Shown piece after piece: positions 1-7,225 of a stretch of DNA of 9,492 nt; the stretch's first letter is position 1; every line of letters starts with the position of its first letter. Under the pieces are notes generated by a model. It made no database searches and was not told the origin of the DNA. It worked only from the letters and a program-made list of their open reading frames with translations. Made by a program: the position numbers and the translations under genes. Source of the stretch: Coriobacteriia bacterium (GTDB taxonomy: Bacteria > Actinomycetota > Coriobacteriia > Anaerosomatales > JAUVQN01); assembly GCA_030598125.1 (NCBI GenBank), contig JAUVQN010000045.1:1-9492 (forward strand). Direction: 5' to 3'.

Positions 1-1038
1 CATCCCCTCGGGGATGACGCCCACCCTCAAATCCACGCGCCCGCTGCGGTCCACGGGCGTCGCTTGCCACTCGAGGACCTCCGCCGCGCGGGCCGCCGCT
101 CGCATCCCAGCCTCGTCGCCGTCGAAGAGGTAGACGACCCGCGTGCCGAATCTCGCGAGCGTCCGTACGTGCCGCGCCGTGAGCGCCGTGCCGAGTGTCG
201 CGACCGCGCTGCCGATGCCGGCCTCGTGGAGCGCGATGACATCGGTGTAGCCCTCCACCACGACGGCCCCGGACCGCACGATCTCGTTCTTCGCACGGTC
301 GAGCGCGTAGAGCATGGACGCCTTGTGGAACACCGGCGTCTCCTGCGAGTTCAGGTACTTGGGATTGCCTTTGTCGATCACCCTGCCGCCGAAGGCGACC
401 GTCCTGCCCGTCAGGTCGGCGATCGGGAACATCACCCGGTCGAAGAAGCGGTCCTTCAGGCGCCCACCCTCGTCCACGAGAGCGAGGTTCGCCTTCACCA
501 GCGTGTCCCTCGTCAGCCCTCGCCGCTCCAGCGCCCGGACGAGCGTGTCCCGGCCGTAGGGCGCGTACCCGAGCCGGAACCGCTTCGCCACCTCGCTGCC
601 GAATCCGCGACTCTTGAGGTAGTTCCTCGCCTTCTGCGCCCCGGCGTCCGGAGACTGCGTGAGCTGGTGGTGGTAGAAGTCGGCCGCCGCCTCGCACGCC
701 TCGATGAGCCGCTCCCGCTCGCCGGGCTCGAGACCGCCGCCCTCCTCGTGGATCTCCACGTTCGCACGGTCGGCGAGCACGCGGACCGCGTCCGGGAATC
801 CCAGGTTCTCCTGACGCATCAGGAATCCGAACGCGTCCCCCCCGGCACCGCATCCGAAGCAGTGCCAGAGCCCGGTACCCGGATCGACTTTGAAAGACGG
901 CGTTCTCTCGTTGTGGAAGGGGCAGCGTCCCCAGAACACACGGCCCTTCTCCCTGAGCACGACCGTGTCGCGCACGAGCTCCACGACGTCCGTGGCCTCA
1001 CGCACCTTCTCTATGTCCGTATCGGGGATGCGTCCCAT
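1..1038 (-). CDS. dnaG: DNA primase DnaG, N-terminal 346 residues (3' end outside window)
   Basis: Synthesises RNA primers for lagging-strand replication in the cytoplasm, working with the replicative helicase. The frame is open from ATG at 1038 to the left edge (346 codons). Seen in the translation: an N-terminal start MGRIPDTDIEKVREATDVVE typical of DnaG; a CHC2 zinc finger with C39-P-F-H42 and C60-F-G-C63; the polymerase-domain region including YLKSRGF at 140-146; and a TOPRIM domain with EGYTD (E262) and DGDEAG (D306, D308), the metal-binding acidic residues. The visible part ends at VIPEGM, a typical point in the TOPRIM region; the rest of the core and the helicase-binding C-terminus lie outside. 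The ATG has no in-frame alternative start just upstream. A GGAGG lies 14 nt before it (1053-1057), which is long spacing. It lies 123 nt downstream of hppA, separated by a hairpin. Family assignment is certain; only the exact start is slightly open. Confidence 0.97.
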   Translation of the reverse strand, partial: MGRIPDTDIEKVREATDVVELVRDTVVLREKGRVFWGRCPFHNERTPSFKVDPGTGLWHCFGCGAGGDAFGFLMRQENLGFPDAVRVLADRANVEIHEEGGGLEPGERERLIEACEAAADFYHHQLTQSPDAGAQKARNYLKSRGFGSEVAKRFRLGYAPYGRDTLVRALERRGLTRDTLVKANLALVDEGGRLKDRFFDRVMFPIADLTGRTVAFGGRVIDKGNPKYLNSQETPVFHKASMLYALDRAKNEIVRSGAVVVEGYTDVIALHEAGIGSAVATLGTALTARHVRTLARFGTRVVYLFDGDEAGMRAAARAAEVLEWQATPVDRSGRVDLRVGVIPEGM

Positions 1039-1086
1039 TCCGGGCGGTCTTCCCTCCGCTGCCGATGCGCGTGGACTCGCCGCCAC

Positions 1087-1095
1087 AGGATAGCA
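1087..1095 (-). promoter_or_regulatory. possible extended -10 promoter element for dnaG
   Basis: Directly after the hairpin that follows hppA, the minus strand reads TGCTATCCT. This fits a TGN-extended -10 (TATCCT, 4 of 6 to consensus) about 50 nt before the dnaG ATG. The -35 position falls inside the hairpin and has no good TTGACA match. It is a weak candidate; dnaG may instead be read through from hppA. Confidence 0.25.
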
Positions 1096-1125
1096 GCAGG
1101 CCCGACCGCTCGAGGCCGGGCCTGC
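1096..1125 (-). terminator. 12-bp hairpin after hppA, possible terminator or mRNA stabiliser
   Basis: The minus-strand RNA can form a stem of 12 pairs (arms GCAGGCCCGGCC and GGUCGGGCCUGC, one G-U pair) with a 6-nt loop, starting 36 nt after the hppA stop. It is the strongest inverted repeat I see in the window. No U-tract follows it (next bases TGCTATCC), so it is not a classical intrinsic terminator. Hairpin-only terminators have been proposed for high-GC bacteria, and it could instead protect the hppA 3' end or partly attenuate transcription into dnaG. Confidence 0.55.
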
Positions 1126-1161
1126 GTCACGTCGGTCCTAGGTTCTTCTACCCAGTCGGCC

Positions 1162-3267
1162 TCACGCCCACGGGACGGAGACGAAGAGCGGGATGAACAC
1201 GAGGCTCACGATCGTCATGAGCTTGATGAGGATGTTCATCGAGGGGCCGGACGTGTCCTTGTAGGGATCGCCCACGGTGTCGCCGACGACGGCCGCCTTG
1301 TGGGCGTCCGAGCCCTTCCCGCCGTACGCGCCGCCCTCGATGTACTTCTTCGCATTGTCCCACGCGCCGCCGGCGTTCGCCATGTTGATGGCGAGCAGGA
1401 AGCCCGTCACGAGGGCTCCCGCAAGCAGACCGCCGAGCATGTCCACGTCCCAGAGGCCCACGAGGATCGGCACGAGCACGGCGATCACGCCGGGAACGAC
1501 CATCTCCCTCAGCGCACCCTTCGTGGAGATGTCCACGCAGGCCGCGTAGTCGGGACGGGTCTCACCCTCCATGATGCCGGGGATCTCCTTGAACTGGCGG
1601 CGGACCTCGCCGATCATCGCGAACGCCGCGCGGCCGACGGCTCCCATGGTGAGCGCGCCGAACAGGAACGGCAGCATGCCGCCGATGAAGAGCCCGACGA
1701 GCACGTTCGGCTCGTTCAGCGCCAGGTTCATCTCCACTCCCTGTGTGACGAGCTGTGTGCGGAACGCGCTGAAGAGCGCCAGCGCCGTGAGGCCGGCGGA
1801 GCCGATCGCGAAGCCCTTCGCGATCGCCGCGGTCGTGTTGCCCACCGAGTCCAGGCTGTCGGTGATCTTGCGGATCTGCGGACCCATCCCGGCCATCTCC
1901 GCGATGCCGCCCGCGTTGTCCGCCACCGGCCCGTACGCGTCGATGCCGACGGTGATGGCGGTGATGGAGAGCATCCCGATCGCCGACAGGGAGATCCCGT
2001 AGATGCCGGACAGCACGGAGATCTCGGGCGCCGCTTGCGTGCCACAGTAGTAGGACGCGAGTATCGCCAGGCAGATCACGACGATCGGCCCGACGGTCGA
2101 CTGCATACCCGTGGTCAGGCCGGCGATGATGTTCGTCGCCGCCCCCGTCTCCGACGCCTCGGCGATCTGGCGCACCGGCTTGTAGTGGTCGGACGTGTAG
2201 TACTCGGTGATCTTGCCGATCGCGATACCGGCGACGAGTCCGGCCACGACGGCACCGAAGTACCAGAGCGCGTCCACGCCACCCTGGTTGCCCCAGTGCC
2301 AGAACACCAGAGCCATCACGCAGACCTCGAGGAACGCCGCCAGGTACGTTCCCCTGTTGAGCGCCGAGTGGAGGTTCGTGCCCTCCTTCGCACGGACAGC
2401 GAAGCCGCCGATGATGGACGCTATGATGCCCGCGCCCGCGAGTACCAGCGGGATCGACGCCCCGAAGATGAAGTCGATGGAGTCGGTCCCGCCCGTCAGG
2501 CTCCAGATGGAGACGGCCAGGATGATGGGGGCGAGGATCGAGCCCACGTACGACTCGAACAGGTCCGCGCCCATCCCGGCGACGTCGCCGACGTTGTCGC
2601 CCACGTTGTCCGCGATGACGGCGGGGTTGCGCGGGTCGTCCTCGGGGATCCCAGCCTCGAGCTTGCCCACGAGGTCGGCGCCCACGTCGGCGGCCTTGGT
2701 GTAGATGCCGCCACCCACGCGCGCGAAGAGCGCGATCGAGCTCGCCCCGAGCGCGAATCCGGTGACGATCTCGACACCGAGCTGCGGGTCGTCGCTCCCC
2801 AGGATGAGGAAGATGACCCACGTGCCGATACCGATCAGCCCGAGGGAGGCGACGGTGAGCCCCATCGTGAGGCCCGAGCGGAACGCCACGGTGAGAGCCT
2901 GCGCCACACCATGGGTCGCGGCCTGCGCGGTGCGGGTGTTCGCCCTCGTGGCCACATGCATGCCGATGAAGCCCGCGAGCGCGGATAGGATGGCGCCCGT
3001 GAGGAACGCCACGGCCGTCGGCCAACCCATCGGGCTCACGCCGAGCACCACGAAGAGCACCGCGACGAAGACCGCGAGCATCCGGTACTCGCGCGTCAGG
3101 AACGCGAGGGCGCCTTCCTGCGTCGCCTTCGAGATGTCCTGCATCTTCTCGGTGCCCGGATCCTGCCTCAAGACCCAGGCTCCGAGTGCGAACGCTACGA
3201 TGAGCCCGAGCACGGCGCCGACGGGCGCGAGCCAAGCGATCCCTTGCATCACGTCAGCGACTTCCAT
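1162..3267 (-). CDS. hppA: Membrane-bound ion-pumping pyrophosphatase (K+-dependent type)
   Basis: Integral membrane enzyme that hydrolyses PPi and pumps H+ and/or Na+ out of the cytoplasm. The protein has 701 residues, usual for the family (about 650-800), and is hydrophobic throughout, consistent with about 16 helices. Hallmarks: GGGIYTKAADVGADLVGK at 186-202; DNVGDNVGDVAG at 220-231, followed by E238 in LFESY; GNTTAAIAKG at 476-485; and the C-terminal GDTVGDPYKDTSGP at 662-675 of the PPi/Mg site. Ala480 and Ala483 occupy the positions where K+-independent enzymes carry Lys and Thr, so this should be the K+-dependent class; H+ versus Na+ transport is not settled by what I can read. ATG 3267 is chosen because AAGGAG lies 5 nt upstream. 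The in-frame upstream ATGs at 3333 and 3303 have no ribosome site and overlap the promoter. It sits between dgt and dnaG with its own promoter and a 3' hairpin. Confidence 0.97.
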   Translation of the reverse strand: MEVADVMQGIAWLAPVGAVLGLIVAFALGAWVLRQDPGTEKMQDISKATQEGALAFLTREYRMLAVFVAVLFVVLGVSPMGWPTAVAFLTGAILSALAGFIGMHVATRANTRTAQAATHGVAQALTVAFRSGLTMGLTVASLGLIGIGTWVIFLILGSDDPQLGVEIVTGFALGASSIALFARVGGGIYTKAADVGADLVGKLEAGIPEDDPRNPAVIADNVGDNVGDVAGMGADLFESYVGSILAPIILAVSIWSLTGGTDSIDFIFGASIPLVLAGAGIIASIIGGFAVRAKEGTNLHSALNRGTYLAAFLEVCVMALVFWHWGNQGGVDALWYFGAVVAGLVAGIAIGKITEYYTSDHYKPVRQIAEASETGAATNIIAGLTTGMQSTVGPIVVICLAILASYYCGTQAAPEISVLSGIYGISLSAIGMLSITAITVGIDAYGPVADNAGGIAEMAGMGPQIRKITDSLDSVGNTTAAIAKGFAIGSAGLTALALFSAFRTQLVTQGVEMNLALNEPNVLVGLFIGGMLPFLFGALTMGAVGRAAFAMIGEVRRQFKEIPGIMEGETRPDYAACVDISTKGALREMVVPGVIAVLVPILVGLWDVDMLGGLLAGALVTGFLLAINMANAGGAWDNAKKYIEGGAYGGKGSDAHKAAVVGDTVGDPYKDTSGPSMNILIKLMTIVSLVFIPLFVSVPWA

Positions 3268-3272
3268 CTGGT

Positions 3273-3278
3273 CTCCTT
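3273..3278 (-). promoter_or_regulatory. ribosome binding site of hppA
   Basis: AAGGAG on the minus strand, 5 nt before ATG 3267. It is the best ribosome binding site in the window and decides the hppA start in favour of 3267 over the in-frame ATGs at 3303 and 3333. Confidence 0.8.
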
Positions 3279-3301
3279 CCGGGGGCGATGCATCCTGGCG
3301 C

Positions 3302-3330
3302 ATGATAGCCGAGCGCCCACTCGCAGGCAA
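3302..3330 (-). promoter_or_regulatory. sigma70-type promoter of hppA
   Basis: The minus strand shows TTGCCT (3330-3325; 4 of 6 to TTGACA), a spacer of exactly 17 nt, and TATCAT (3307-3302; 5 of 6 to TATAAT). The expected start site is near 3295-3296, leaving a 5' leader of about 28 nt with the hppA ribosome site. Position, spacing and the rarity of AT-rich hexamers in this GC-rich DNA all support it. It indicates that hppA can be transcribed independently of the upstream glyS-ppsR-ppdK-dgt genes. Confidence 0.6.
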
Positions 3331-3391
3331 CACGGCAGGCGGTGGAAGGACCGGACGTCTTCGCAGGCAGACGGGGGTATCGTCGCACCGC

Positions 3392-4435
3392 TCAGAGCAT
3401 CCACTTCCGCGGTAGGAAGAGCTGCTCGTAGGTCCTCAAGGCGAAGCGGTCCGTCATACCGGCGATGTAGTCGGTCACGAGCCTCGGCAGAGGGTCCTCC
3501 CCGCGTGCCTCGGGAGGCGGCGGCATGGCTTCGGGATGCTCCATGTAGTGCTCGAAGAGCCGACGCACCAGGGTGTACGCCTTGGGCTCCTCCACCTTGG
3601 CGTCGGAGCTCAGGTACACGTTGTCGAAGAGGAACCGTCTGAGCTCCATCATGGCGGCCCAGACATCGTCCGACATGCGGATCGAATCCGAGTCGATGGA
3701 CGCGCGGACCATGTCCTGCACCATGGTCGTGATGCGGGTCCCATGATGGCGGCCGAGCACCTCCTTGGGCCCGGAAGGAAGATCTTCCTCGGTCAGCACG
3801 CCGCCGCGTATCGCGTCGTCGATGTCGTGGTTCACGTACGCGATCCTGTCAGCGATACCGGTCACTTGCCCCTCGAGCGTCTCGGGACGCGCGTCGCCCG
3901 TGTGCCTGGCGATGCCGTCGCGCACCTCCCACGTGCGGTTCAAGCCCTTGCCCTCGTATTCGAGCGCTTCGACGACGCGGAGGGACTGCAGGTTGTGACA
4001 GAAGGGGTGCTCGACGTCCGCGAACTCCGGATACTCCACGGCCAGCTCGCGGAGCGCGTCTTCGAGCGCGTCCTCTCCTATGTGACCGAAGGGTGTGTGC
4101 CCCAGGTCGTGCCCGAGCGCGATGGCCTCCGCGAGGTCCTCGTTGAGCCTGAGCGTCCTCGCAACGGAGCGCGCGATCTGCGCGACCTCGAGTGTGTGGG
4201 TGAGCCTCGTCCGGTAGTGGTCACCCTCCGGCGCGAGGAACACCTGCGTCTTGTGAGAGAGCCTCCTGAACGCCTTGCAGTGTATGACGCGATCGCGATC
4301 GCGCTGGAAGTCGGTCCGCAGCGGATCGGGATCGATCGCGAGCTCGCGTCCGCGGGTCTCGTCCGAGAACGTCGCGCGTGGCGACAGGCGATCGTGCTCC
4401 TCCGCCTCCGCGGCCTCCCGCGTCAGGACGTCCAC
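3392..4435 (-). CDS. dgt: dGTPase-family HD-domain dNTP triphosphohydrolase
   Basis: Cytoplasmic HD-superfamily enzyme of the dGTPase family, which splits dNTPs into deoxynucleoside and triphosphate (PPPi) and so tunes dNTP pools. The protein has 347 residues, matching the short 'dGTPase-like' branch rather than the roughly 500-residue E. coli Dgt. Metal and catalytic motifs: H80 in RLTHTLEV, H109-D110 in GHDLGHTPFGH (with H113 and H118), and D196 in ADRIAYVNHD. The N-terminal RDRDRVIHCKAFRRLSHKTQVF at about 46-67 is also typical (fragments RVIHCKAFRRL and HKTQVF). I choose GTG 4435: the conserved part starts soon after it, and an upstream extension would run into ppdK in a frame reading as Arg/Ser-rich shadow. 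It starts 19 nt after the ppdK stop behind a G-rich but poor ribosome site, suggesting co-transcription and coupling. No clear terminator follows. True substrate preference cannot be read from sequence. Confidence 0.93.
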   Translation of the reverse strand: MDVLTREAAEAEEHDRLSPRATFSDETRGRELAIDPDPLRTDFQRDRDRVIHCKAFRRLSHKTQVFLAPEGDHYRTRLTHTLEVAQIARSVARTLRLNEDLAEAIALGHDLGHTPFGHIGEDALEDALRELAVEYPEFADVEHPFCHNLQSLRVVEALEYEGKGLNRTWEVRDGIARHTGDARPETLEGQVTGIADRIAYVNHDIDDAIRGGVLTEEDLPSGPKEVLGRHHGTRITTMVQDMVRASIDSDSIRMSDDVWAAMMELRRFLFDNVYLSSDAKVEEPKAYTLVRRLFEHYMEHPEAMPPPPEARGEDPLPRLVTDYIAGMTDRFALRTYEQLFLPRKWML

Positions 4436-4454
4436 CCGGCCGCCCCCCGCTCCG

Positions 4455-7127
4455 CTACTCCGAGAGCGCGGCCTGAGCCGCCGCCAGGCGAGCCAGCGGG
4501 ATGCGGTACGGCGAGCACGACACGTAGTCGAGCCCGATCTCGCCGAACACGTGCACGCTCTCCGGATCGCCGCCATGCTCGCCGCAGACGCCGAGCGTGA
4601 GCGCAGGGTTCACCGAGCGGCCTCGCTCGCACCCCATCGCCACCAGTTGTGCTACGCCCGCATCCACCGTCTCGAACGGATTCCGCGGCAGGATCTTCCG
4701 CTCGAGGTAGCGTGGCAAGAACTTCCCCTCGATGTCGTCGCGACTGAAGCCGAACGCCGTCTGTGTCAGATCGTTCGTGCCGAAGCTGAAGAAGTCGGCG
4801 ACCGCCCCGATCTCGTCGGCGGTCATAGCCGCCCGCGGCAGCTCGATCATCGTGCCGATGGGGATCTCGATCTCACAGCCCTCGGCCGCGAGGACGTCGG
4901 CCACGACCGTCTCGGTCTCCGCTCTGAGCGTCTCGAGTTCCGCGACCACGCTCACGAGCGGGATCATGATCTCCGGCTTCGGGTCGGCCCCCTCCGCTAT
5001 GAGGCGGCACGTGGCCTCCGCTATGGCGCGTACCTGGAGCGCGTAGATCTCAGGATGCATGATCCCCAGCCTGCAGCCTCTGAGGCCGAGCATCGGGTTG
5101 GCCTCCGCCATGTCGTCGATCCGCGCGAGCAGGGCGCGCTTGTCCGCGATCGTCGCCGCGTCGCCACCCGCGCACTCGAGCCGGACGATCTCGACCTCGA
5201 GCGCTCGCGGATCGTCCAGGAACTCATGGAGCGGCGGATCCAGCAATCGCACGGTGACGGGAAGGCCGTCCATCGCGCGAAAGATGCCCACGAAATCGTC
5301 GCGTTGGACCTCGAGCAGGCGCGCGAGCGCAGCGTCCCGCTCCTCTTCCGTATCCGCCAGGATCATGTCCTGGACGATCTGCTTGCGGTCCCCGAGGAAC
5401 ATGTGCTCCGTGCGGCACAGACCGATGCCGGCAGCACCGAGCTCGCGGGCGCGCAAGGCGTCCTCCGGGGTGTCGGCGTTCGCGCGCACGCCGAGTCGAC
5501 GGCTCTCGTCCGCCCACTCGAGGATCCTCGAGAACTCCTCGGAGGGTTTCGGCGGCACGAGCTTCACGGCGCCGAGGATCACGTCGCCGGTGCTCCCGTC
5601 GAGCGAGATCACGTCCCCCTCGTGGATCTCGACGTCGCCGATTCGCGCGACCTTGTTCACCTGGTCGATCTTGATGGCCTCCGCTCCGGCGACGCACGGC
5701 TTGCCCATGCCCCTGGCGACGACGGCCGCATGTGACGTCTTGCCGCCGTGCGAGGTCAGGATCCCCTTCGAGGCCACCATCCCGTGGAGGTCGTCGGGGG
5801 TCGTCTCCCATCGCACGAGCACGACGTCGCGGCCGTGCGCCTCCGCGGTCACCGCATCGTCCGCGCTGAAGACCGCGGCGCCCACGGCCGCGCCGGGGCT
5901 CGCATTCAGACCCCTCGTCAGCGCCTCGTAGTCGGCCGTCGGGTCGAACTGCGGATGCAGCAGCTGATCGAGCTGCTCGGGATCGATCCGACAGACGGCC
6001 TCTTCGCGGTCGATGAGGCCCTCGTCCACCATGTCCGCCGCGATCTTCAGCGCCGCACGGGCGGTGCGCTTGCCCGTCCGCGTCTGCAGCATCCACAACT
6101 TCTCCCGCTCGATCGTGAACTCGATGTCGCACATCGCCGTGGAGTGCTCCTCGAGCAGATCCATGACGTCGTCGAGCTCAGCGCCGGCCCCGGGCAGGAC
6201 GCCGACGAGCTCGTCGATGGGCTGGGTCACCCGTATCCCGGCGACGACGTCCTCACCCGGCGCATTGACGAGGAAGTCACCGTAGTGCTCCTTGGCGCCC
6301 GTCGCCGGGTCGCGCGTGAACGCGACGCCCGTCGCGCTCGAGTCGCCCTTGTTCCCGAAGACCATCGCCTGCACGTTGACGGCGGTGCCGAGCGTGTCCG
6401 GTATCCGGTACAGGGCGCGGTAGTCCCGCGCGCTCTTCTTGTTCCACGACCCGAAGACCGCCTCGATGGCGAGCCTCAGCTGGACGTCGTGGTCCTGCGG
6501 GAAGCCGACCCTGCCATCCGAGGCGAGGACGGGGAACGTCTCGGCTGAGACCTCTGCCGCGACGATGTCCTTGAACTGCCCGACGAGTTCCTTCAGGTCG
6601 TCCGCCGTGAGGTCCGTGTCCGCGTCCACACCGCGCGTCTGCTTCATCGCAGTGATCGCGTTCTCGAAGCGGTCTTTGTCCACGCCGAGCACGACGCCGG
6701 AGAACATCTGGATGAACCGGCGATACGAGTCGTACGCGAAGCGCTCGTCGCCGGTCTGGCGAGCGAGCCCCTCGACGGCGATGTCGGACAGCCCGAGGTT
6801 CAGCACGGTGTCCATCATCCCCGGCATCGAGACCGGGCCTCCCGAGCGCACCGACACGAGCAGTGGATCGACCGAGTCGCCGAGTCGCTTGCCCATGGCC
6901 TTCTCGAACTCCGCCCTGTGCTGGGCGACCTCCTCCTCGAGACCCTCGGGGAACCGCTCCTCGTTCTCGATGTACTCGATGCACGTCTGGCAGGTGATCG
7001 TGAAGCCCCCCGGCACGGGGAGCCCGAGCCTCGTCATCTCAGCCAGGTTCGCGCCCTTCCCACCGAGGACGTCTCTCATCGAAGCGTCCCCTTCGGAGAA
7101 GTCGTACACGCGCTTGACCGCCGCCAA
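4455..7127 (-). CDS. ppdK: Pyruvate, phosphate dikinase (PPDK)
   Basis: Reversibly converts pyruvate + ATP + Pi to PEP + AMP + PPi in the cytoplasm, working in gluconeogenesis or in PPi-linked glycolysis. The protein has 890 residues, the usual size. Domains in order: ATP-grasp nucleotide domain about 1-350 (GGKGANLAEM at 22-31, VSVRSGGPVSMPGMMD at 91-106); the swivelling phosphohistidine domain about 410-520 with catalytic H466 in GGKTSHAAVVARGMG and regulatory T464; and the PEP/pyruvate TIM-barrel about 535-885 with CRTEHMF at 571-577 and the acid/base Cys848 in GVCGEHGGDP. The start is TTG 7127: GGGAG lies 6 nt before it, and conserved sequence (VYDFSEGDASM) follows at once. An in-frame GTG at 7145 lacks a ribosome site and one at 7109 is poorer. 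Its dedicated regulator is the next gene upstream, and dgt follows 19 nt downstream. Residue 460 is His where Arg is usual. Confidence 0.97.
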   Translation of the reverse strand: MAAVKRVYDFSEGDASMRDVLGGKGANLAEMTRLGLPVPGGFTITCQTCIEYIENEERFPEGLEEEVAQHRAEFEKAMGKRLGDSVDPLLVSVRSGGPVSMPGMMDTVLNLGLSDIAVEGLARQTGDERFAYDSYRRFIQMFSGVVLGVDKDRFENAITAMKQTRGVDADTDLTADDLKELVGQFKDIVAAEVSAETFPVLASDGRVGFPQDHDVQLRLAIEAVFGSWNKKSARDYRALYRIPDTLGTAVNVQAMVFGNKGDSSATGVAFTRDPATGAKEHYGDFLVNAPGEDVVAGIRVTQPIDELVGVLPGAGAELDDVMDLLEEHSTAMCDIEFTIEREKLWMLQTRTGKRTARAALKIAADMVDEGLIDREEAVCRIDPEQLDQLLHPQFDPTADYEALTRGLNASPGAAVGAAVFSADDAVTAEAHGRDVVLVRWETTPDDLHGMVASKGILTSHGGKTSHAAVVARGMGKPCVAGAEAIKIDQVNKVARIGDVEIHEGDVISLDGSTGDVILGAVKLVPPKPSEEFSRILEWADESRRLGVRANADTPEDALRARELGAAGIGLCRTEHMFLGDRKQIVQDMILADTEEERDAALARLLEVQRDDFVGIFRAMDGLPVTVRLLDPPLHEFLDDPRALEVEIVRLECAGGDAATIADKRALLARIDDMAEANPMLGLRGCRLGIMHPEIYALQVRAIAEATCRLIAEGADPKPEIMIPLVSVVAELETLRAETETVVADVLAAEGCEIEIPIGTMIELPRAAMTADEIGAVADFFSFGTNDLTQTAFGFSRDDIEGKFLPRYLERKILPRNPFETVDAGVAQLVAMGCERGRSVNPALTLGVCGEHGGDPESVHVFGEIGLDYVSCSPYRIPLARLAAAQAALSE

Positions 7128-7133
7128 TCGACT

Positions 7134-7143
7134 CTCCCCCTCC
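7134..7143 (-). promoter_or_regulatory. ribosome binding site deciding the TTG start of ppdK
   Basis: Minus-strand GGAGGGGGAG. The distal GGAGG is 11 nt and the proximal GGGAG 6 nt from TTG 7127. It lies between the in-frame GTG at 7145 and the TTG, so it selects the TTG. Confidence 0.6.
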
Positions 7144-7167
7144 ACAGTACCGTCTCGCCGGGCCTCA

Positions 7168-7176
7168 ATCCTATCA
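7168..7176 (-). promoter_or_regulatory. possible extended -10 element for ppdK
   Basis: Minus-strand TGATAGGAT fits a TGN-extended -10 (TAGGAT, 4 of 6) about 40 nt before the ppdK start. No good -35 lies at 16-19 nt. It is the only plausible promoter core in the 98-nt gap and is a weak call. Confidence 0.25.
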
Positions 7177-7223
7177 GAGCGCCGGGGCCCCGCTCGAAGC
7201 ACGCAGACCCCCTGCGAGCGTGC
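7177..7223 (-). other. two short inverted repeats in the PPSR-ppdK gap
   Basis: In the 98-nt gap the minus-strand RNA could fold into GCACGC/GCGUGC (7223-7218 with 7204-7199, 13-nt loop; an alternative inner CGCAG/CUGCG stem competes) followed by GAGCG/CGCUC (7195-7191 with 7181-7177, 9-nt loop). There is no U-tract. They may act as an mRNA processing or attenuation site separating PPSR from ppdK levels, or be chance pairing in GC-rich DNA. Confidence 0.3.
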
Positions 7224-7225
7224 GG

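Noticed and set aside
64..2988. A 974-codon plus-strand open frame running antisense across dnaG and most of hppA
   Set aside because: Its translation is rich in Arg, His, Asp and Glu with no recognisable domain or start signal, and it mirrors two certain minus-strand genes plus their gap. Long stop-free antisense frames are expected from GC-biased third positions.
1562..3235. A 557-codon minus-strand frame overlapping hppA
   Set aside because: Out-of-frame shadow of hppA with Arg/Gly/His-rich low-complexity translation. The real frame has all mPPase motifs.
3268..3333. Longer hppA N-terminus from ATG 3333 or 3303
   Set aside because: These ATGs lack ribosome sites and overlap the -35/-10 promoter hexamers, while ATG 3267 has AAGGAG at 5 nt and begins the conserved hydrophobic sequence.
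3356..3373. Possible terminator after dgt (CGTCT/AGACG inverted repeat)
   Set aside because: Only 5 pairs with an 8-nt loop and no T-tract; too weak to call. dgt transcripts may read into hppA.
4436..4576. N-terminal extension of dgt overlapping ppdK, starting at ATG 4576
   Set aside because: The 47 extra residues are an Arg/Ser/Cys-rich shadow of the ppdK 3' end. GTG 4435 after the ppdK stop gives the normal family length.
3536..4600. Plus-strand 354-codon open frame opposite dgt
   Set aside because: Antisense shadow of dgt with Arg/Glu/Val-rich translation, no ribosome site and no domain.
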